Below, one piece after another: positions 24,701-37,722 of a stretch of DNA of 64,000 bases. Below the pieces are notes generated by a model. That model saw nothing but the letters and a program-made list of their open reading frames with translations, was not told where the DNA came from and searched no databases. The position numbers and the translations under genes are program-made. The first letter of the stretch is position 1, and every line of letters starts with the position of its first letter. Source of the DNA: Xylogone sp. PMI_703 (Eukaryota > Ascomycota > Leotiomycetes); assembly GCA_021399445.1 (NCBI GenBank), contig JAJTUQ010000001.1:9019829-9083828 (forward strand), written 5' to 3'.

Positions 24701-27640
24701 TTTTATCAAAAGTTTATTCAGAATTATTTAAAGATTATTGTACTTTTAATTAATCTTTTGAAGAATATGGAGAAGGGAAAGAAGACAGGGCTACTCAAAT
24801 TCGATAAGAAGGCAAGGAATGTATTCGAGGAGCTTAAGAAAATGTTTATGATAATGCTTATACTAACATATTATATATTAAGGCGACTAGTCATATTAAA
24901 GACTAATATATCTAATTATGTTATAAAAAGAATATTATCCCAGTTAGTCGAAGAAGAAAGATAATCTTAATAATATTTTGTTGTATTTTATTCAAAGAAG
25001 TTAAACTTTGTATAATAAATATATAAGACATTTGACTAGGAGATGTTAATTATTATAATTATATTAAAATAATAAAGACATTACTTAGCTTATATTTCTG
25101 TGACAGTCACAATCAAAACTGATTATAATAACTTAAAGTACTTTATGGATAAAGAGAAATTTAATAAAAGGTAAATATAATAAATTCAGAAATTAGCTGA
25201 ATATGATTTTAAGATTGAATACTGGTCAAGAAAGAATAACTTTGTTAATGTATTATCAAGGTGCTTAGACTACAAACCAGAAGTGAATAAAGTGATTAGG
25301 GATCTAATGTTAAACTTAAGAAAGAAACTGAAAAAAGTTTTACATATTAAGATCAAAGAAATACTAAGACTTAAGGATAATACAAAAATATTGAACTTAG
25401 GTTTAAGGAGTAATGTTCAGAATGATAAGAGTAAATGGTCAAGTAATGACCAGGTATAAAGATATTGTATATTAAAGTTAACTTAAAGAGATAACTGTAA
25501 TGGCCAAAAAAAGCTAACAAGCAAAGAAACTCAAAAGAAGGGTTATGAAGATCAGATTTAGAGGAGTCATAAGTTAAAGTTGACTTAGTGAGGTAATAAT
25601 AAAGCCAAGAAGAAGTTGATAAGCAAAGAAGTTCAAGAAGACTTCATTTTTGTTATTACATAAAACTATGATAATAAAGAAATAACAAAATATTAAAGAG
25701 GTAAGTATTTTAGGTCTGGGTATAAACTAGGGCTAGTATATATATAAGTAAGTATAGATCAGGTTGTATAAAACACTAAAGTTATAGTTAAGTATAATAT
25801 AGTTCAGGGAGAGCTTAAGCTTGTTGTTGAGATTAGTGATTATAAATATCTTGTCTTACGAGTATAGATTTGTCTAATCAGAGTACTTGAAATAGTATAT
25901 AATATGTTAATGGACTTGATGGCTGACTTAATTTATGAGTTTTAGTAAAAGGATATTTTTGTACAAAGTTAACAATGGAAGCTTATCTGGAGAAAGAAGA
26001 ATATTGTTAAAATTGTCGAAAAGGATTTGAGATATTATAAACAAAGTAAGTCTTAGAGTAAGTTAATCCTTGAGGACCAAAACATTATAAGAAAAAGTAA
26101 AGAGAAAAACCCTAAAAGACTTAACATAAAGATTATGAATAATGAAACAAAGACTTCGGACAAGATCAAAAACCAAGGCTCGGACAAATAAATAATCGAA
26201 GAAATAATAAGTCAGAAGTAACAACAAGTCAAAGGCGAAGAATAACCTTGAAGAATAGACTAGACTAACCTTTTCAGATATAGAGGAAAAATTTATGTTC
26301 TTGATAATAAGGTTATTAAGGCAAAAATAATAATTATATGTTATAATACTTTAATAACAGAATATTTAAAATTCAATAAAATATTATAGTTAATCTAGAA
26401 GAAATACTTTTAGACAAATATTAACAAAGATATAAAGTTTTAGATTTATACTTATATTATATACTAGAGAACGAAAGTGAAGTACCACGTATTATATAAG
26501 ATATTAATATCCCTCTTACAACTTATAGTGCCATGGAAAGAAATCATTATGGATTTTATCACAGACTTACTCTTTAATAAATAAAATAATAATGTCTATA
26601 ATATATGTTATATTATTGTTAATAAATATTCGAAGATAATGTGATATATATTATGTTAAAAAATGATTATAATCCTTTAGCTAATAGACTTATTCATTCA
26701 ATATATTGTCAAAGACTTTAGAACACCAGAAGATATAGTCTCCGATAAAAAACCACAATTTGCTAACAAATTCTAGGCTTCTGTATACTTTTACCTATAA
26801 ATATAAAGACAGTTCTCGACAGTGTTTTACTTACAAACTGACAGACAGACAAAAGTACAGAACCAAACCTTAGAACACTATCTCTGGGTATTTTGCTTGT
26901 ATAAGTAAAACGACTGAGCTTCGAAGTTAACATTCGTAGAGTTCATATATAATAACAATATCCATAACTCAACATAATTAACCCTGTTCAAGGCTCTTTA
27001 TAGGTTTGACCTACAAATCCAGTTTGATGTCGAGGACAATATCCCAAAGGGAAAAGCAATAGCTGTACACAAAAGAATAAAGATACTAAAAGAAAAAAAG
27101 AAGACAATAACAAAGTGATAATATAATGCTACTAAGGCACAGAAGAAGTATTATGACAAAAAACGAAAATCCATAATATTCAAAATAAGCCAACAAGTCA
27201 TAATATCCACGAAGAACTTACAACAGTGAAAATCAAACAAGAAACTATCGAATAAATATTTAAAATTATTAGAAATTATCAGAATAACAAATAACAGATT
27301 AGTATATAAAATGAAAATGTCCTCAAACATAAAAGTATACTCAATATTTTATATATTACTCCTGGAATTATATTATGTATAACTTAACGTTATACTGGAA
27401 TTTCCGAAAAGGGAGATCATTGATGAAGACAAAGAATATGAAGTAAAATCCATATTAGCCTATGAGAATACAAAGAAAGGAAGGCTTTATCTAGTAAGAT
27501 AAAAAAGATATTTACTAGAAAAAGACACTTAAGAACTAATAGGTTATTTATGTCATATACAAGAAGAATTCAAGAAATATAAACAAAAATATAAGAAAAT
27601 ACCAAAAGAAGAAAAGAATAAATCCATATAAGCTACAAGA
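21800..27640 (+). pseudogene. gag-pol of chromovirus E with C-terminal chromodomain
   Basis: Recognisable pieces, broken by stops: a CCHC zinc knuckle (CYKCGKLSYYTKNY) at 22932-22975; reverse transcriptase from about 23890 with RLNKIIIKNK, PITFQ and a YLDNILIL active site (YLDDILIYS type, Asp-to-Asn) at 24439-24465; RNase H to about 25280; the integrase zinc region (YTYIIYQRTKVKYH, Cys-to-Tyr) near 26440; the integrase core with PWKEIIMDFITDL and TDRQTKVQNQTLEHYL near 26530-26890; a GPY/F-type module near 27180-27400; and a chromodomain (EYEVKSILAYENTKKGRLYL, then VR*KRYLLEKDT) at 27433-27535. The chromodomain places E in the chromoviruses, which are known to target H3K9-methylated heterochromatin. 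Confidence 0.85.
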
Positions 27641-27731
27641 ATATTAATAAAAAAAGAATAAAAATATATAAGATTTATTTAAACAAAGCTTATAAGAACT
27701 TATAACAAGAAGATTTAACATAAAACCATGA

Positions 27732-27850
27732 TAAAACTCAGTAAAAAACTTAGTAAAGATTTAATGAAACTTCAGTAAAAAGACTTCAATGAAAAACTTA
27801 ATAAACAATTTATAAAAACTTAATAAAGATTCTCCGAAAAAGATTCACAG
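27732..27850. repeat. Degenerate tandem repeat downstream of E pol
   Basis: About nine imperfect units of 12-14 bp with cores AACTTAGTAAAGA, AACTTCAGTAAAAAG or AACTTAATAAA. The array lies between the chromodomain end and the 3' end of the antisense frame, so in that gene's sense it would be downstream or intronic sequence. Confidence 0.55.
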
Positions 27851-27854
27851 ATTA

Positions 27855-28250
27855 TTATTTACAGTAATACTTACGAGAAAGAGCAGCCAGAGTAAAGAGA
27901 GAGTCATTATCACTAACATTACTTTGTGAACTACTTAAGCTACTAACAAAAAGATCAGAGTTATCATTACCTCTCAGGAAAAAAGAAAAGGCACTAGACA
28001 TAAATATAATAAAGGGTACACCAGAGGCAACAAGGCTTCTTGCTGTATTAACAGGAGTACTCATAAGACTAGTAAAAGTTATACTCATAATAATAATCAA
28101 AAGATCCAGAGCAGGAGGGGAAAAAGATCTATTGTGAGGAATTAGTACAATCTTAGTATAACGACGTTTAGAAACAAAGGCTTGGTCATCTTTATTATTA
28201 TTATTCTCGGAGGATAACCAGAGATTATCACTGTTTATTTAGTTCTATAG
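27855..28250 (-). CDS. Antisense extra ORF of chromovirus E (main exon)
   Basis: An open frame of about 130 codons antisense to pol, between the pol end and the 3' LTR. It starts around SDNLWLSSENNNNKDDQAFV and contains SPPALDLLIIIMSITFTSLM and RSLVASGVPFIIFMSSAFSF, ending in a Ser/Asp-rich part (SSSQSNVSDNDSLFTLAALS). It has no stops over its length, whereas pol is riddled with them. A GTAAGT donor lies just after TLAALS (near 27878-27873) and another at 28293-28288 upstream, so the frame looks like one exon of a spliced gene. An upstream piece at about 28445-28295 reads FTKCIKLSIKHCTWYNTWVQ, and Cys/Tyr-rich frames lie to 28719. I recognise no domain. It occupies the same position as the Cys-rich antisense gene of element X. 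Confidence 0.55.
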
Positions 28251-28467
28251 ACATTAACTAAAAGAAAGAAGTACATAGAACAGACGAACTTACAGTTATA
28301 TGATATATATCGATGAAAGTCTTAATAAAACGAACAAACTTATCCAGGGAATATTTAATAGTTATAATATTCCTTAAGGCTTGTACCCAAGTATTATACC
28401 AAGTACAGTGCTTAATAGACAACTTTATACATTTGGTGAAAGAAGTTTACTTCACATCTAACTTAGG

Positions 28468-28719
28468 CTAAAGACAAAGGTAACAAGTAATATGATTAAA
28501 AAGAGTTATTAACATATTCGTACATATGCAAAATTTTCTAAAGATACAAAAATAGTTCTTATATTTCATAGTATAAGTTTTATACTTAACAAACCTGGTG
28601 ACCTTTTTACAAATCAAGCTAAGAGTTTTAGCTAAATGTTTAACATATTTGAGATAATATAAACACAAAAAAAGAATAATGACTAGTCTAAGATTTCTTA
28701 AAGTAAAAAAAGTAATCAT
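28468..28719 (-). pseudogene. Possible 5' exon of the E antisense gene
   Basis: 83 open codons antisense to the element, rich in Cys and Tyr (KKVTRFVKYKTYTMKYKNYF, FCICTN). Tyr often replaces Cys under RIP (TGY to TAY), so an ancestral cysteine cluster is plausible, like the one in the X antisense gene. The link to the 27855-28250 exon is inferred from position and splice donors only. Confidence 0.35.
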
Positions 28720-29129
28720 TATATTATTAATGTATTAATATAAAACCAAAGTTAAAAAAAGAGAAATACTCATAAAATAAAAAGTCTTAAGATCAAAGCT
28801 GAATTGGGCAAAGAAAGTCAGGAAAGTTTAATAATAGTTTAAAGAAAAAACAAAAAATGAAAACTTATTAGATTATTAATAATTCGAAAAAGAAATAAAA
28901 GAAATAACTCAAAAAGAAATAAATATAATATTTAATATTATAAAAAAGTAAGGAGGAAACTATAAAAAGAAAGAAGAACACTTATCTTTATCATAAATAA
29001 AGATATTAAGGATAAAGTGGAAAAAGGAAAAAAGAGAAAGAATTAAAAGTATTTATAAGTAAGTTAAGTAGTCAATGATCTAGTATATATAATTAATGAA
29101 TTATTAAGATTAACCAAATCATGAAAAGT

Positions 29130-29359
29130 TGTTAGGAATTATGGGAGCAAAGTATACTGACGTTCGGTAGCTATACAATCAGAGTAGAACGATTAATAAT
29201 CCAGTAAAAGAGTATTTAAGAGTATAACTCCTTAAATACCGAATATAAGTATAAACATATAATACATAAGTTAATATAAGCTTATTCAACCTTATAATAC
29301 AGTAATGCTTAATGAACTAACATTTTCTTTATATGAGCTTAATAGTCATAATCTTAACA
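29130..29359 (+). repeat. 5' LTR of copia element B
   Basis: 230 bp, TGTTAGGAATT...TAACA. Followed by GGTTATAAGTCTAGAC, the decayed initiator-tRNA primer-binding site. Confidence 0.93.
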
Positions 29360-29729
29360 GGTTATAAGTCTAGACATATATTGAGGCGTTACTAGGAAAA
29401 ATAATAATTAGGACATGTTTACTGTAAGTCTATTACCAAGGATAGCTAAAACACATATTATTACATAAGTCTTTGTAAAAGAAAGAAGTCTGCAGAACAT
29501 TAATTAAAACGTAGACTGATTGGTTTTAAGTCTTGAAATGAGTAAACATACAACGAATTGTTGGTCTATAACAAATACTTGAAGATCACGGCCCCTTAAT
29601 CGGTATTAGGCACCTTGGCGTAATATTTATCTATTTATCTAAACTTAATAGTTAATTATAAATCTCTTTAACTTTAAGTTATGATACGATAACTCAAAAG
29701 ACGACAAAATCTTCATTATCTTTATTTTA

Positions 29730-32700
29730 CTGACATTTGAAAAGATGAACATCAATTACCTTGTACACAAATACTTTATTAATATCTTTAGCAAAACAAA
29801 TTGACAAGAATAGTTTAAACTGATAAGACTCTATTTCAAGAGAGAATCATTAAAATTTATGCTAAACAAGATAATCACAAAATATGTCTAGATTTAAAGA
29901 ACCTCATCATCGATCAATATCCTTATTATACTAACAAACACAAAAATACCCGAGATTATTATTGAAGATATAATAAAACAACTGAAGAGCTTAAAGGTAG
30001 AAAATAAACTATAAAATGAATCAAAGGATAGTATATAAAATATTGAAAAGTAAAAAAAATATAAAATTATGTCTATAAAAGTTTTATATATAATTTCAAT
30101 TTATATTAATATTATAAACAATGAACTGATCTACGACAAGTCTGAAGCTTAACTGGTATAGACAAAGTTATACTTCAAGTATAACAAGTTATTACTTTAT
30201 ATTACTCAAAGTGAAATAGCTTAACTTACCTTATTCAAGTTAGAATAAAGTATAATAATCGAAAAAAGATAAATCTAAGTATAAAAGTTAAAAAAGAGAA
30301 TTATAAAAATAATCCCTGAATTTAAGGATAACTTTAACATAAAATAAATATTCGAATTCTTTTTTGTAAGACTTTTAGAAAAATATTCAATAATCATAAC
30401 CATGATTAATGTATAATTAACATTTGAAATTATAGACAAAATCAACATTCTCCAAAAACATAAAGAGAAAGTCATTAACTCGACAGTATTCATTGCCTAA
30501 GACAAAAGAATATAAAGATCATAGGACAAAGGGAGCAAAAGCTTAAGTCAACAAAGTAGACATAAAAATAATTCACTTGACCAGAGGGAAGTCAAATGTT
30601 ACTTATATAACAAAAATCATTTTATCAAATATTATAAACTTAGACATAATACAAGAAAATATATTCTTGGCCTTAAATCCAAAGATAATAAATTATAATA
30701 CTCTCGGAAAACAATAAAGAAGAATAAAGATAAAGGTCATCATAAAGAGAACAAGTCAAGATAATACTTTTATGGTTATATCACTAGTCATTTCTCTAAA
30801 TATGATTTAATATCAGAGACAGAGTCAAGTTCTGACGACTTATTCGAGGAGGAAGACAAAGTTATAAAAGTATCGAAAAAAGTAATACATAAAGTCAAAC
30901 TTTCTGTCTGAATTGTAAATACTGATGTTTCTTTATATATGATTAATAACTTTTAGTTTTTTAAACAACTGATGACTAATATTAAACGTTATAAGATAAA
31001 GGTTAAAGATAAAAAGTTATATACATAAAAGAAGAAGATTACTAAAATGAAGTTGAAAAATAAAAATATTATATTATTATTTAATATTTTACTTGTTCTG
31101 AATCTTGGGGCTAATTTACTCTTCAGTTAATATGTTTATGAAAAGGGTTTTGATAGTTCTTTTAATTTATATATAATATATTTTACTCGAAAGAATCAAA
31201 AGAATTAATACATTAAAGTTAAGTAACATGGAGGAGTGTATATTGTAAATTTTATCATGAATAAGCCAAAGGAAATGGCTTTGGTTAATAATATTGAGGT
31301 AAAGAGAGGATAATCATGATTTAACCTGTCTGGCGGGGAAAATCAAAGTTCTGGTAGTGACACTGAAACCTTACTTATAATAATACCAAAGTTAGTGAAG
31401 AAAGTCACACAATGTTATAATTTATGGCATAAACGATTTGCTCATCTTGGGATAAAGAAAATCTATAACTTACACAAGATTATCATCTTGAGCAAGTTTA
31501 TACAAAAACCTATAACCAAAGAACTTTGTGAAGTCTGTGATATTATCAAGATAAAGGATTACATTAATAAAGTATTAAGTAAATAAAAGAGTAAAAAGTT
31601 TATACTAATCTACATAAATATATATAAGTTATTCTTACTATCAATAAATAAAGATCAATACTTTGCTTAAATTATTAATAATATTACTTATTATATTTGG
31701 AACATTCCTATAAAGACAAGAATATATCTAGTCAAGAAACTCAAGACATAAAAAATCTAAGTAAAATACAAGACTAAAAAGAAGGTCAAGGTTATTAGAA
31801 TTAATAATATTTTAGAATTACTATCATTGTTAAATAAGTAAAATACCTTGATCAGAATTTAGGCAAAAACAATAATAAAATATAAGTTAAACTAGAATGG
31901 TTTAGTTAAACAAGTAATTCAAATTATTATAATAAATACTTATATATTATTAAAAGAAGTTAACTTACTGCTTGAATTCTGGAACTATATTGTTGAGACG
32001 GATATATACCTAAGAAATTGAACTATATCTAGCCTGACAATTGATAAGAAAATCGTTAGCTTATACTAAGTATTCATAAGAGGGATCTTAAATATTAATT
32101 ATATCAGAGTTTTTAAATATAAATATATATTATATATCAACTAGAAAGAATACTCAAAAAAATTAAGAAAGGATAAGTTTATAGACTATGGACAAGTTGT
32201 AATATTTGTTAGATACAGTCCAAACATGACTTAATAGTACAAAGTCTATGTACTAAATAAAGACTATATCATCAAATCAAGTTATATTAACTTTTATGAA
32301 AATATTTAAAGTAGAACAATTGATTTGAAACTTCGGACAAGTAACTCTCAAGGAACGAAGAATGAACTAGTAATTCGTAAATCAAAAAGCTGACCACAAA
32401 ATGAAGTCAACGAGTCTACATTATTCTTAGACCCGAAAGATTTGAATAACTTCGAGATTATGATCTTGTTTATTACAAATCCAATAATGATATGTAATGA
32501 TCTAACTAGCCTAACTAATTATTAACATGATTAAGAAAATATAAATAATCCAAGTGTAAATATGTTCTATTCAGGAGAAAATGAGAGAAATAAGGAAAAT
32601 AAAATTAAAGATCAATCTCAAGCTTAAGTTAAGAACTATGATTTATCATTTAATGTTAATATAACATCACTTATTGGATTTTACTTACCCAGCAAGAAAA

Positions 32701-34480
32701 ATCAAACATCACCAGAATCTGTAGAAGTGAAGTATGATCTTCGAAAACAATAAAGACTCAATGACTCTGATAATAAAGATTGTCTTATTAAGATAGTTAA
32801 AACTATGTTTATAATACTGGAAGACCAAGATTACTAAGATCTAGACAAAATAACTTTGGCCAGTTTAGTAATAGATCTAGATATTATCATCTTAATAATG
32901 TACAAAAAGGTTATTTCAGATTATAGATATAGTCAGAAATAGAAAGAGACAATTAATGAAGAGATTATATTATTATAGTAAAATGGTATATAAGAAGAAG
33001 AAATACCCCTGGAAAGAGTAAACTTGGTCTTTACTAAATAAGTATTCATTATCAAGATGAATCTTAATAAGACATTAAACAGATTCAAGGCAAGACTAAT
33101 TACTTAAGGCTTTTCTCAGAAATATAAGTAAGATTTCACTAAGATATTTATACTTATGGTTAGAATAAATACTCTTCGGATATTCATGGTTATTGTTGTA
33201 ACAAAAAACTTTAAATATTACTTATATGACATAAAGAATACTTTCACCGAATTATATTTACGAAAACAAATCTTCTTGTCTCAATCAGACAGAGTACTTA
33301 AGTTAAAGAATAGATATATATTATGTATTTTACAGAATTTGTATAAGCTAAAGTAGTTTATATAGGACTAGAACTTATTTTATAAAAGTTATCTCGTTAA
33401 GATTAGATTTGTCTAAAGTTTAACTGACTTTTGTTTTTATATTCATAAAGAATACAAAATCATATTACTTATTCATGTAGATAATATTATTGTTGTTGTA
33501 TTAAGAATACAAGAATTAGAATAGTTTGGAAAGATATTAACAAATCAATTCTATACTAAGAACTTAGAGAAGATTTAAGTAATCCTTGGTATTTGTGTTA
33601 TTAAAAATCGAAAAGAAAAAATATTATTCTTAAATTAAGAATAATACTTAAATAACATTTTGAATTAATATAGAATAACTCAAGAAAAATACAAACCAAA
33701 GTCAATGTCAATCTTTGGTTATAACAAGCTATACTTGACTTCAGACTTCAACAAGAAAGTTAACCTGACTAAGTATCAAGAGTACATTAAAAGTTTGATG
33801 TATATAATGATAAACATTAGACTGGACATCATATTTGTCCTAGGAAAGCTTAGCTAATATATAAGTAACTTTAAAGAATATTATATTAGTATTATAAAAA
33901 AACTCTTGAGATATACCAGATTAATGATCAAATAATGTATTCGTTATAAGCTTACTCTAATTTAAGTTAACCAATTATTACACTAAAATAATGACAATAA
34001 TAAACAAGCCAGTAACTTTACATTAGTCATATATTCAGATGTAGACTGGGCAAGAGACAAGACTGACCAGAAGAGCATTTCAGGAAATGTAGTTATGTTT
34101 TACGAAGAGCCTGTTTCCTGGGGGAGTAAGAAGTAATGTTCAGTAATAACTTTAAGTACTGAATCAGAATATATTATAATATTAATGTACGTTAAGTAAA
34201 GTTAATGAATTATTTAAATATTCCGCGATATAAGATTTCTTTAATATATTAGGCTAGACCTGATGATTATACAAATACTAAGAGATAACCAAGGCATACT
34301 TGTACTGGTAAAGAACTTATACTTTCATGAACAATCAAAGTATATTAATATCTGTTATTATTATATCTGTGACTTAGAGAAATGTAAATGTATTAAAGTA
34401 AACTATATTCTTACAGTAAACATAATAATCAATAATATGACAAAGCTGTTGCAAAAGATGATATTCATGTAGTTCAAGGA
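29730..34480 (+). pseudogene. gag-pol of copia element B
   Basis: Copia order is clear: gag, with a zinc knuckle near 30597-30650 (CYLYNKNHFIKYYKLRH, two Cys now Tyr); protease near 30906-30950 (WIVNTDVS from a WIVDTGAS-type site); GAG-pre-integrase at 31395-31586 (LWHKRFAHLGIKKIYNLHK, then CEVCDIIKIKDY, the integrase zinc finger); integrase to about 32320; reverse transcriptase 32900-33960 (FKARLITQGFSQKYKQDFTK, then FMVIVVTKNF and YLYDIKNTF); RNase H near 34010-34230 (SDVDWARDKTDQKSISGN, WGSKK*CSVITLSTESEY). Numerous RIP stops make it non-functional. Confidence 0.88.
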
Positions 34481-34600
34481 ATTACTTGGTCTGACAACAG
34501 TAAGAGTAGCTAAGAGACAGTAAGAGTGGCTGAAAAATGATGTTGACGAAGTGAAACTGATATAGACTATATTATAATACTTATATGATCTGAGTAAGAG

Positions 34601-34830
34601 TGTTAAGAATTATGGGAGTAGAGTATACTGGTGCTCGGTAGTTATGCGATCGGAGTGAAACGATTAATAATCCAGTAAGAGAGTATTTAAGGGTGTAACT
34701 CCTTAAATACCGAATATAAGTATAAGTATACAATGTATAAGCTAATATAAGCCTATTCAACCCTACAATATGGTAGTGCCTAGTGAACCAACACTTCCTT
34801 TATATGAGCCTAATGGTCATAATCTTAACA
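34601..34830 (+). repeat. 3' LTR of copia element B
   Basis: 230 bp, preceded by the polypurine tract GAGTAAGAG. Ends CATAATCTTAACA, then the right AAAGT duplication. Confidence 0.93.
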
Positions 34831-35218
34831 AAAGTGATTATTAAATTCTTTGATCTGTTAATCTAAAATAATAGCAAAATGTACATTATACTATAAAGTC
34901 ATTGTCCAAATCAGGAAATCTATTGTCTTAACGTACATGAAAAAAGTTTACCTTTATATATAAGAACAAAAGATAATAATTAAATTATATGTTATTAATA
35001 CATTAATAACTTAGTCCTTGTAGGACAACCAGAAGATATAAAAAGATGTTATAACTAAAATCTTATCAGAGAAAAAAAAGACAAAAATTATCAGTTAAGA
35101 CTTATACATATTACTTTTGTAATATTATACTACAGAATTATATATTATACAAAAGAACTGAATATAAAGCTTTTACATCTAGCTCTTGAGGACAAGAACC
35201 TTAAAGAGAGAAGATAAA

Positions 35219-35452
35219 TGTTAAAGGCCAGGTGTAAAGAGGATATTATACTTACCAGAGGAAAATATAACCCCAGCAAAAGAACCTTGCCTAGGACATT
35301 CACATAACTATTATACAGTATAAAGTAAAACTTAAGCTTAATGATGTAAAGGACAAGATTCAGTCTGTGGAATGTATGAGAGGCATCTGTGCACACCCTT
35401 CGTCTTGCCTGTGATTCGCTGTCGACCACCCCGGGATACTTATCTTTTAACA
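35219..35452 (+). repeat. 3' LTR of chromovirus E
   Basis: 234 bp, same length as the 5' LTR. Mutations are differently distributed: the right half here is the better preserved one (GTCGACCACCCCGGGATAC), while the left half is preserved in the 5' copy. RIP has therefore hit the two LTRs unevenly. The 94-codon frame on its minus strand is an LTR artefact. Confidence 0.9.
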
Positions 35453-37722
35453 GATTAAAGTAACTTTGACAAATTACTCAAGGATTTTAAGGATTAAACA
35501 ATAGACCAGATCTTATAAGTCTTTTCAACGAAAGACTTTGTAGAAAAAGTCTATTATAAAGTTTGAAATCAGACATTTTCAAGAGTCTTTTTTTAACCAT
35601 AAATAAGTTAAACAAATTAATGTTTATTACAGAAAAAGTAAAACAACGAAGTCTAAAAGTTATTAACTCTAATAACTTCTTTCCGGAAAAATATTAAAAT
35701 ATAACTAACTTATTAAATCTTTCTTTTCTAAAACAAATTAAAAAAGAATTAATAATCTGTGAAAAGTTTCAAAGTAGTTTTTATTAAATTAAATAAAAGT
35801 CCTAAATATATATATATATATTAAGATCTTATTAATATATTCTTTATTTATGATGTCTAAAGAGTTAAAACTTAATTAAAGATAAACTAAAGATTATTTC
35901 TAAAAGACTTTTTGGGGTTTTAAGTTTTTTAATTATATAAAGTACGAAAATTTCATAATTTAACTTTATTAAACAAATAAATTATAAGTAAACAAAAGGA
36001 TAATATTAGTTAATATGACTTTTTATCCTGACAAAAGTTATATAAAACCTAGAAATTAGTCAAAAGAAATGTTCTTTAAGATATATTATTTTAATAAAAC
36101 AGACTTCTTTAATATAAAATATAAAAATTAAAAGTAATAATTAAAGTTATATAAACTAACTTCAAAAAAATCATTATCAGTAGTTTATATTATAATAACT
36201 TAGTATTTTATTCTTTAAAAGAAAATATATAATTACTAAAACAAGACTTTTTTATATAAGTTATATATTATAAAAACAAAGAAAAGATATACTAGACTAA
36301 AAAGGAAATATGTCGAAAAACGACCTTTTAAACAGAACATCAAGAATAACATTATAATTACAAAATAAGTTATTATTATAAATTCAACGACAAATAGATA
36401 TTTTCTAAAAAATATGTTAATAACTTATTTAATATAAGTAAACTTAAGAAGTAAACTTTATTATAGTTAACCTAAGAAAAAGAATTTAATATTAAGTTTA
36501 CATTAGACATATTTATAACAAAAGAAAAAGATATTATCTGCTTGAATATCAAGTTTAATAATAAAAAACTTAAAGTAATAATAAATTTTAAAAGTCAGAT
36601 TAACCTTATGTTACTTAAAGTATCCATAAAAACTTTTAGTTAACTTTTACGAATAACTAATGATTTTATTAACAAAAAAAGAATGTTTACTAAAATAAAA
36701 CTTTTAGTTATAAGAATTAATAATTATCAAGAAAATATTCAGTTTGAAATTTTTGTTCTAGAAAAAGAGAATATTATTCTAGAACAACTTTAATTAAAGT
36801 TTTATGACTTGAATATTAACTAGAAAACTAAAGAGTTAATATTTAAATGTTATTATAGTACTGAACTAAAAGAATAGTTAATACAGAATATTTTCGTTAT
36901 TAAAATAGCTTAACATAACTTTTAAAGTTAATTAAACGTTTTTCCTGAGAAATATTAAGATTATTATAAATTATTTATTTTATGACTAAAGAACATTATT
37001 TTGTCTTTATACAAAGAATAAGATTATAAAATCATTTTATAAAAAAGTATAACTTCTTTGTATAAACTTATTTACAGAACTAATTCTGTAGAACTTAAGC
37101 TTAAAGAAAAGGATAAAGTTTATATTATCTGTAAATTTATCAGAATAACAAGATTAAGTAATAAATTAAACTAAAAAAAGATTAATTTATATAAAATTAA
37201 AAAGGAATTAAGAAATCTAATATATAAACTAAAACCCTTTAACATTATATGAATATATTTAGTATTTTATATAATTATACTAGAAAAAGTATTATTAAAA
37301 TCGTTATTAGCTTTAAACTTAGAGTTAAAGTAAGATTTAAATATAAAATAAGAAATTGAAAAAATCTTAAATAATAAATTAATAAAGAATAAAAGATATT
37401 ATTTAGTTAAATAAAAAAATATAAATAATATAAATAATTAAATATATAAGAATTAGAAGAACATTTTATTAATTTTAATGAGTTTTTAGAAAAATATAAA
37501 TAAGTAAAGTAAACTAAAACAGATTAAATAAAATATTAATATAAACAAAAAATCAGTGTTAAAAGAAAAAGCCTTAGAAAGACTAACTTTAGCTTAATAA
37601 GTAATTTCTACTTATTATAACGTCTTGTTTTCTTTTTACTTTTATTTAATTTTCTCTTTTTCCTTTTTAGTATTTAACTTATCTAAGAAATAAAGACTTT
37701 AGTAAATTATTTTAATCTTATT
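35453..37722 (+). pseudogene. Chromovirus F, pol part with internal deletion, chromodomain
   Basis: Continues F after the E insertion. 35453-37080 parallels 53330-54960 (gag tail, retropepsin, start of RT). The frame then jumps at about 37085 to the end of integrase (KDKVYIICKFIRITRLSNKL, compare 39390 minus) and a chromodomain (EIEKILNNKLIKNKRYYLVK) near 37345-37410, so most of RT, RNase H and integrase are deleted. The last part (37480-37722) is the 3' end of the antisense Cys-rich gene, here on the minus strand. The segment ends with CTTAT at 37718-37722, where element X is inserted. Confidence 0.75.

Larger units (their letters stand above)
29130..34830 (+). mobile_element. Ty1/copia retrotransposon B, complete, nested in E
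   Basis: A 5701-bp element with 230-bp LTRs at 29130-29359 and 34601-34830. The target duplication AAAGT is at 29125-29129 and 34831-34835. It is inserted between the pol/antisense gene and the 3' LTR of chromovirus E, on the same strand as E. Element A has the same total length, so the two derive from one master copy without net indels. Confidence 0.95.
21439..35452 (+). mobile_element. Ty3/gypsy chromovirus E, interrupted by copia B
   Basis: Two 234-bp LTRs (21439-21672 and 35219-35452) in the same orientation, starting TGTTAAAGG and ending TTTTAACA, enclose gag, pol, a chromodomain and an antisense ORF. Copia element B (29130-34830) lies inside. Removing B and its 5-bp duplication leaves about 8.3 kb. 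The flanks carry GATT on both sides. E is inserted in gag of the older chromovirus F. The 3' LTR is preceded by a purine-rich tract (AAAGAGAGAAGATAAA). Confidence 0.9.

Noticed and set aside
27732..27850. CRISPR-like array
   Set aside because: Units are adjacent, 12-14 bp, degenerate and without spacers; a minisatellite in a eukaryotic transposon.
35145..35429. 94-codon minus-strand frame
   Set aside because: It lies almost wholly inside the 3' LTR of chromovirus E, is not conserved in the 5' LTR and has no protein features.
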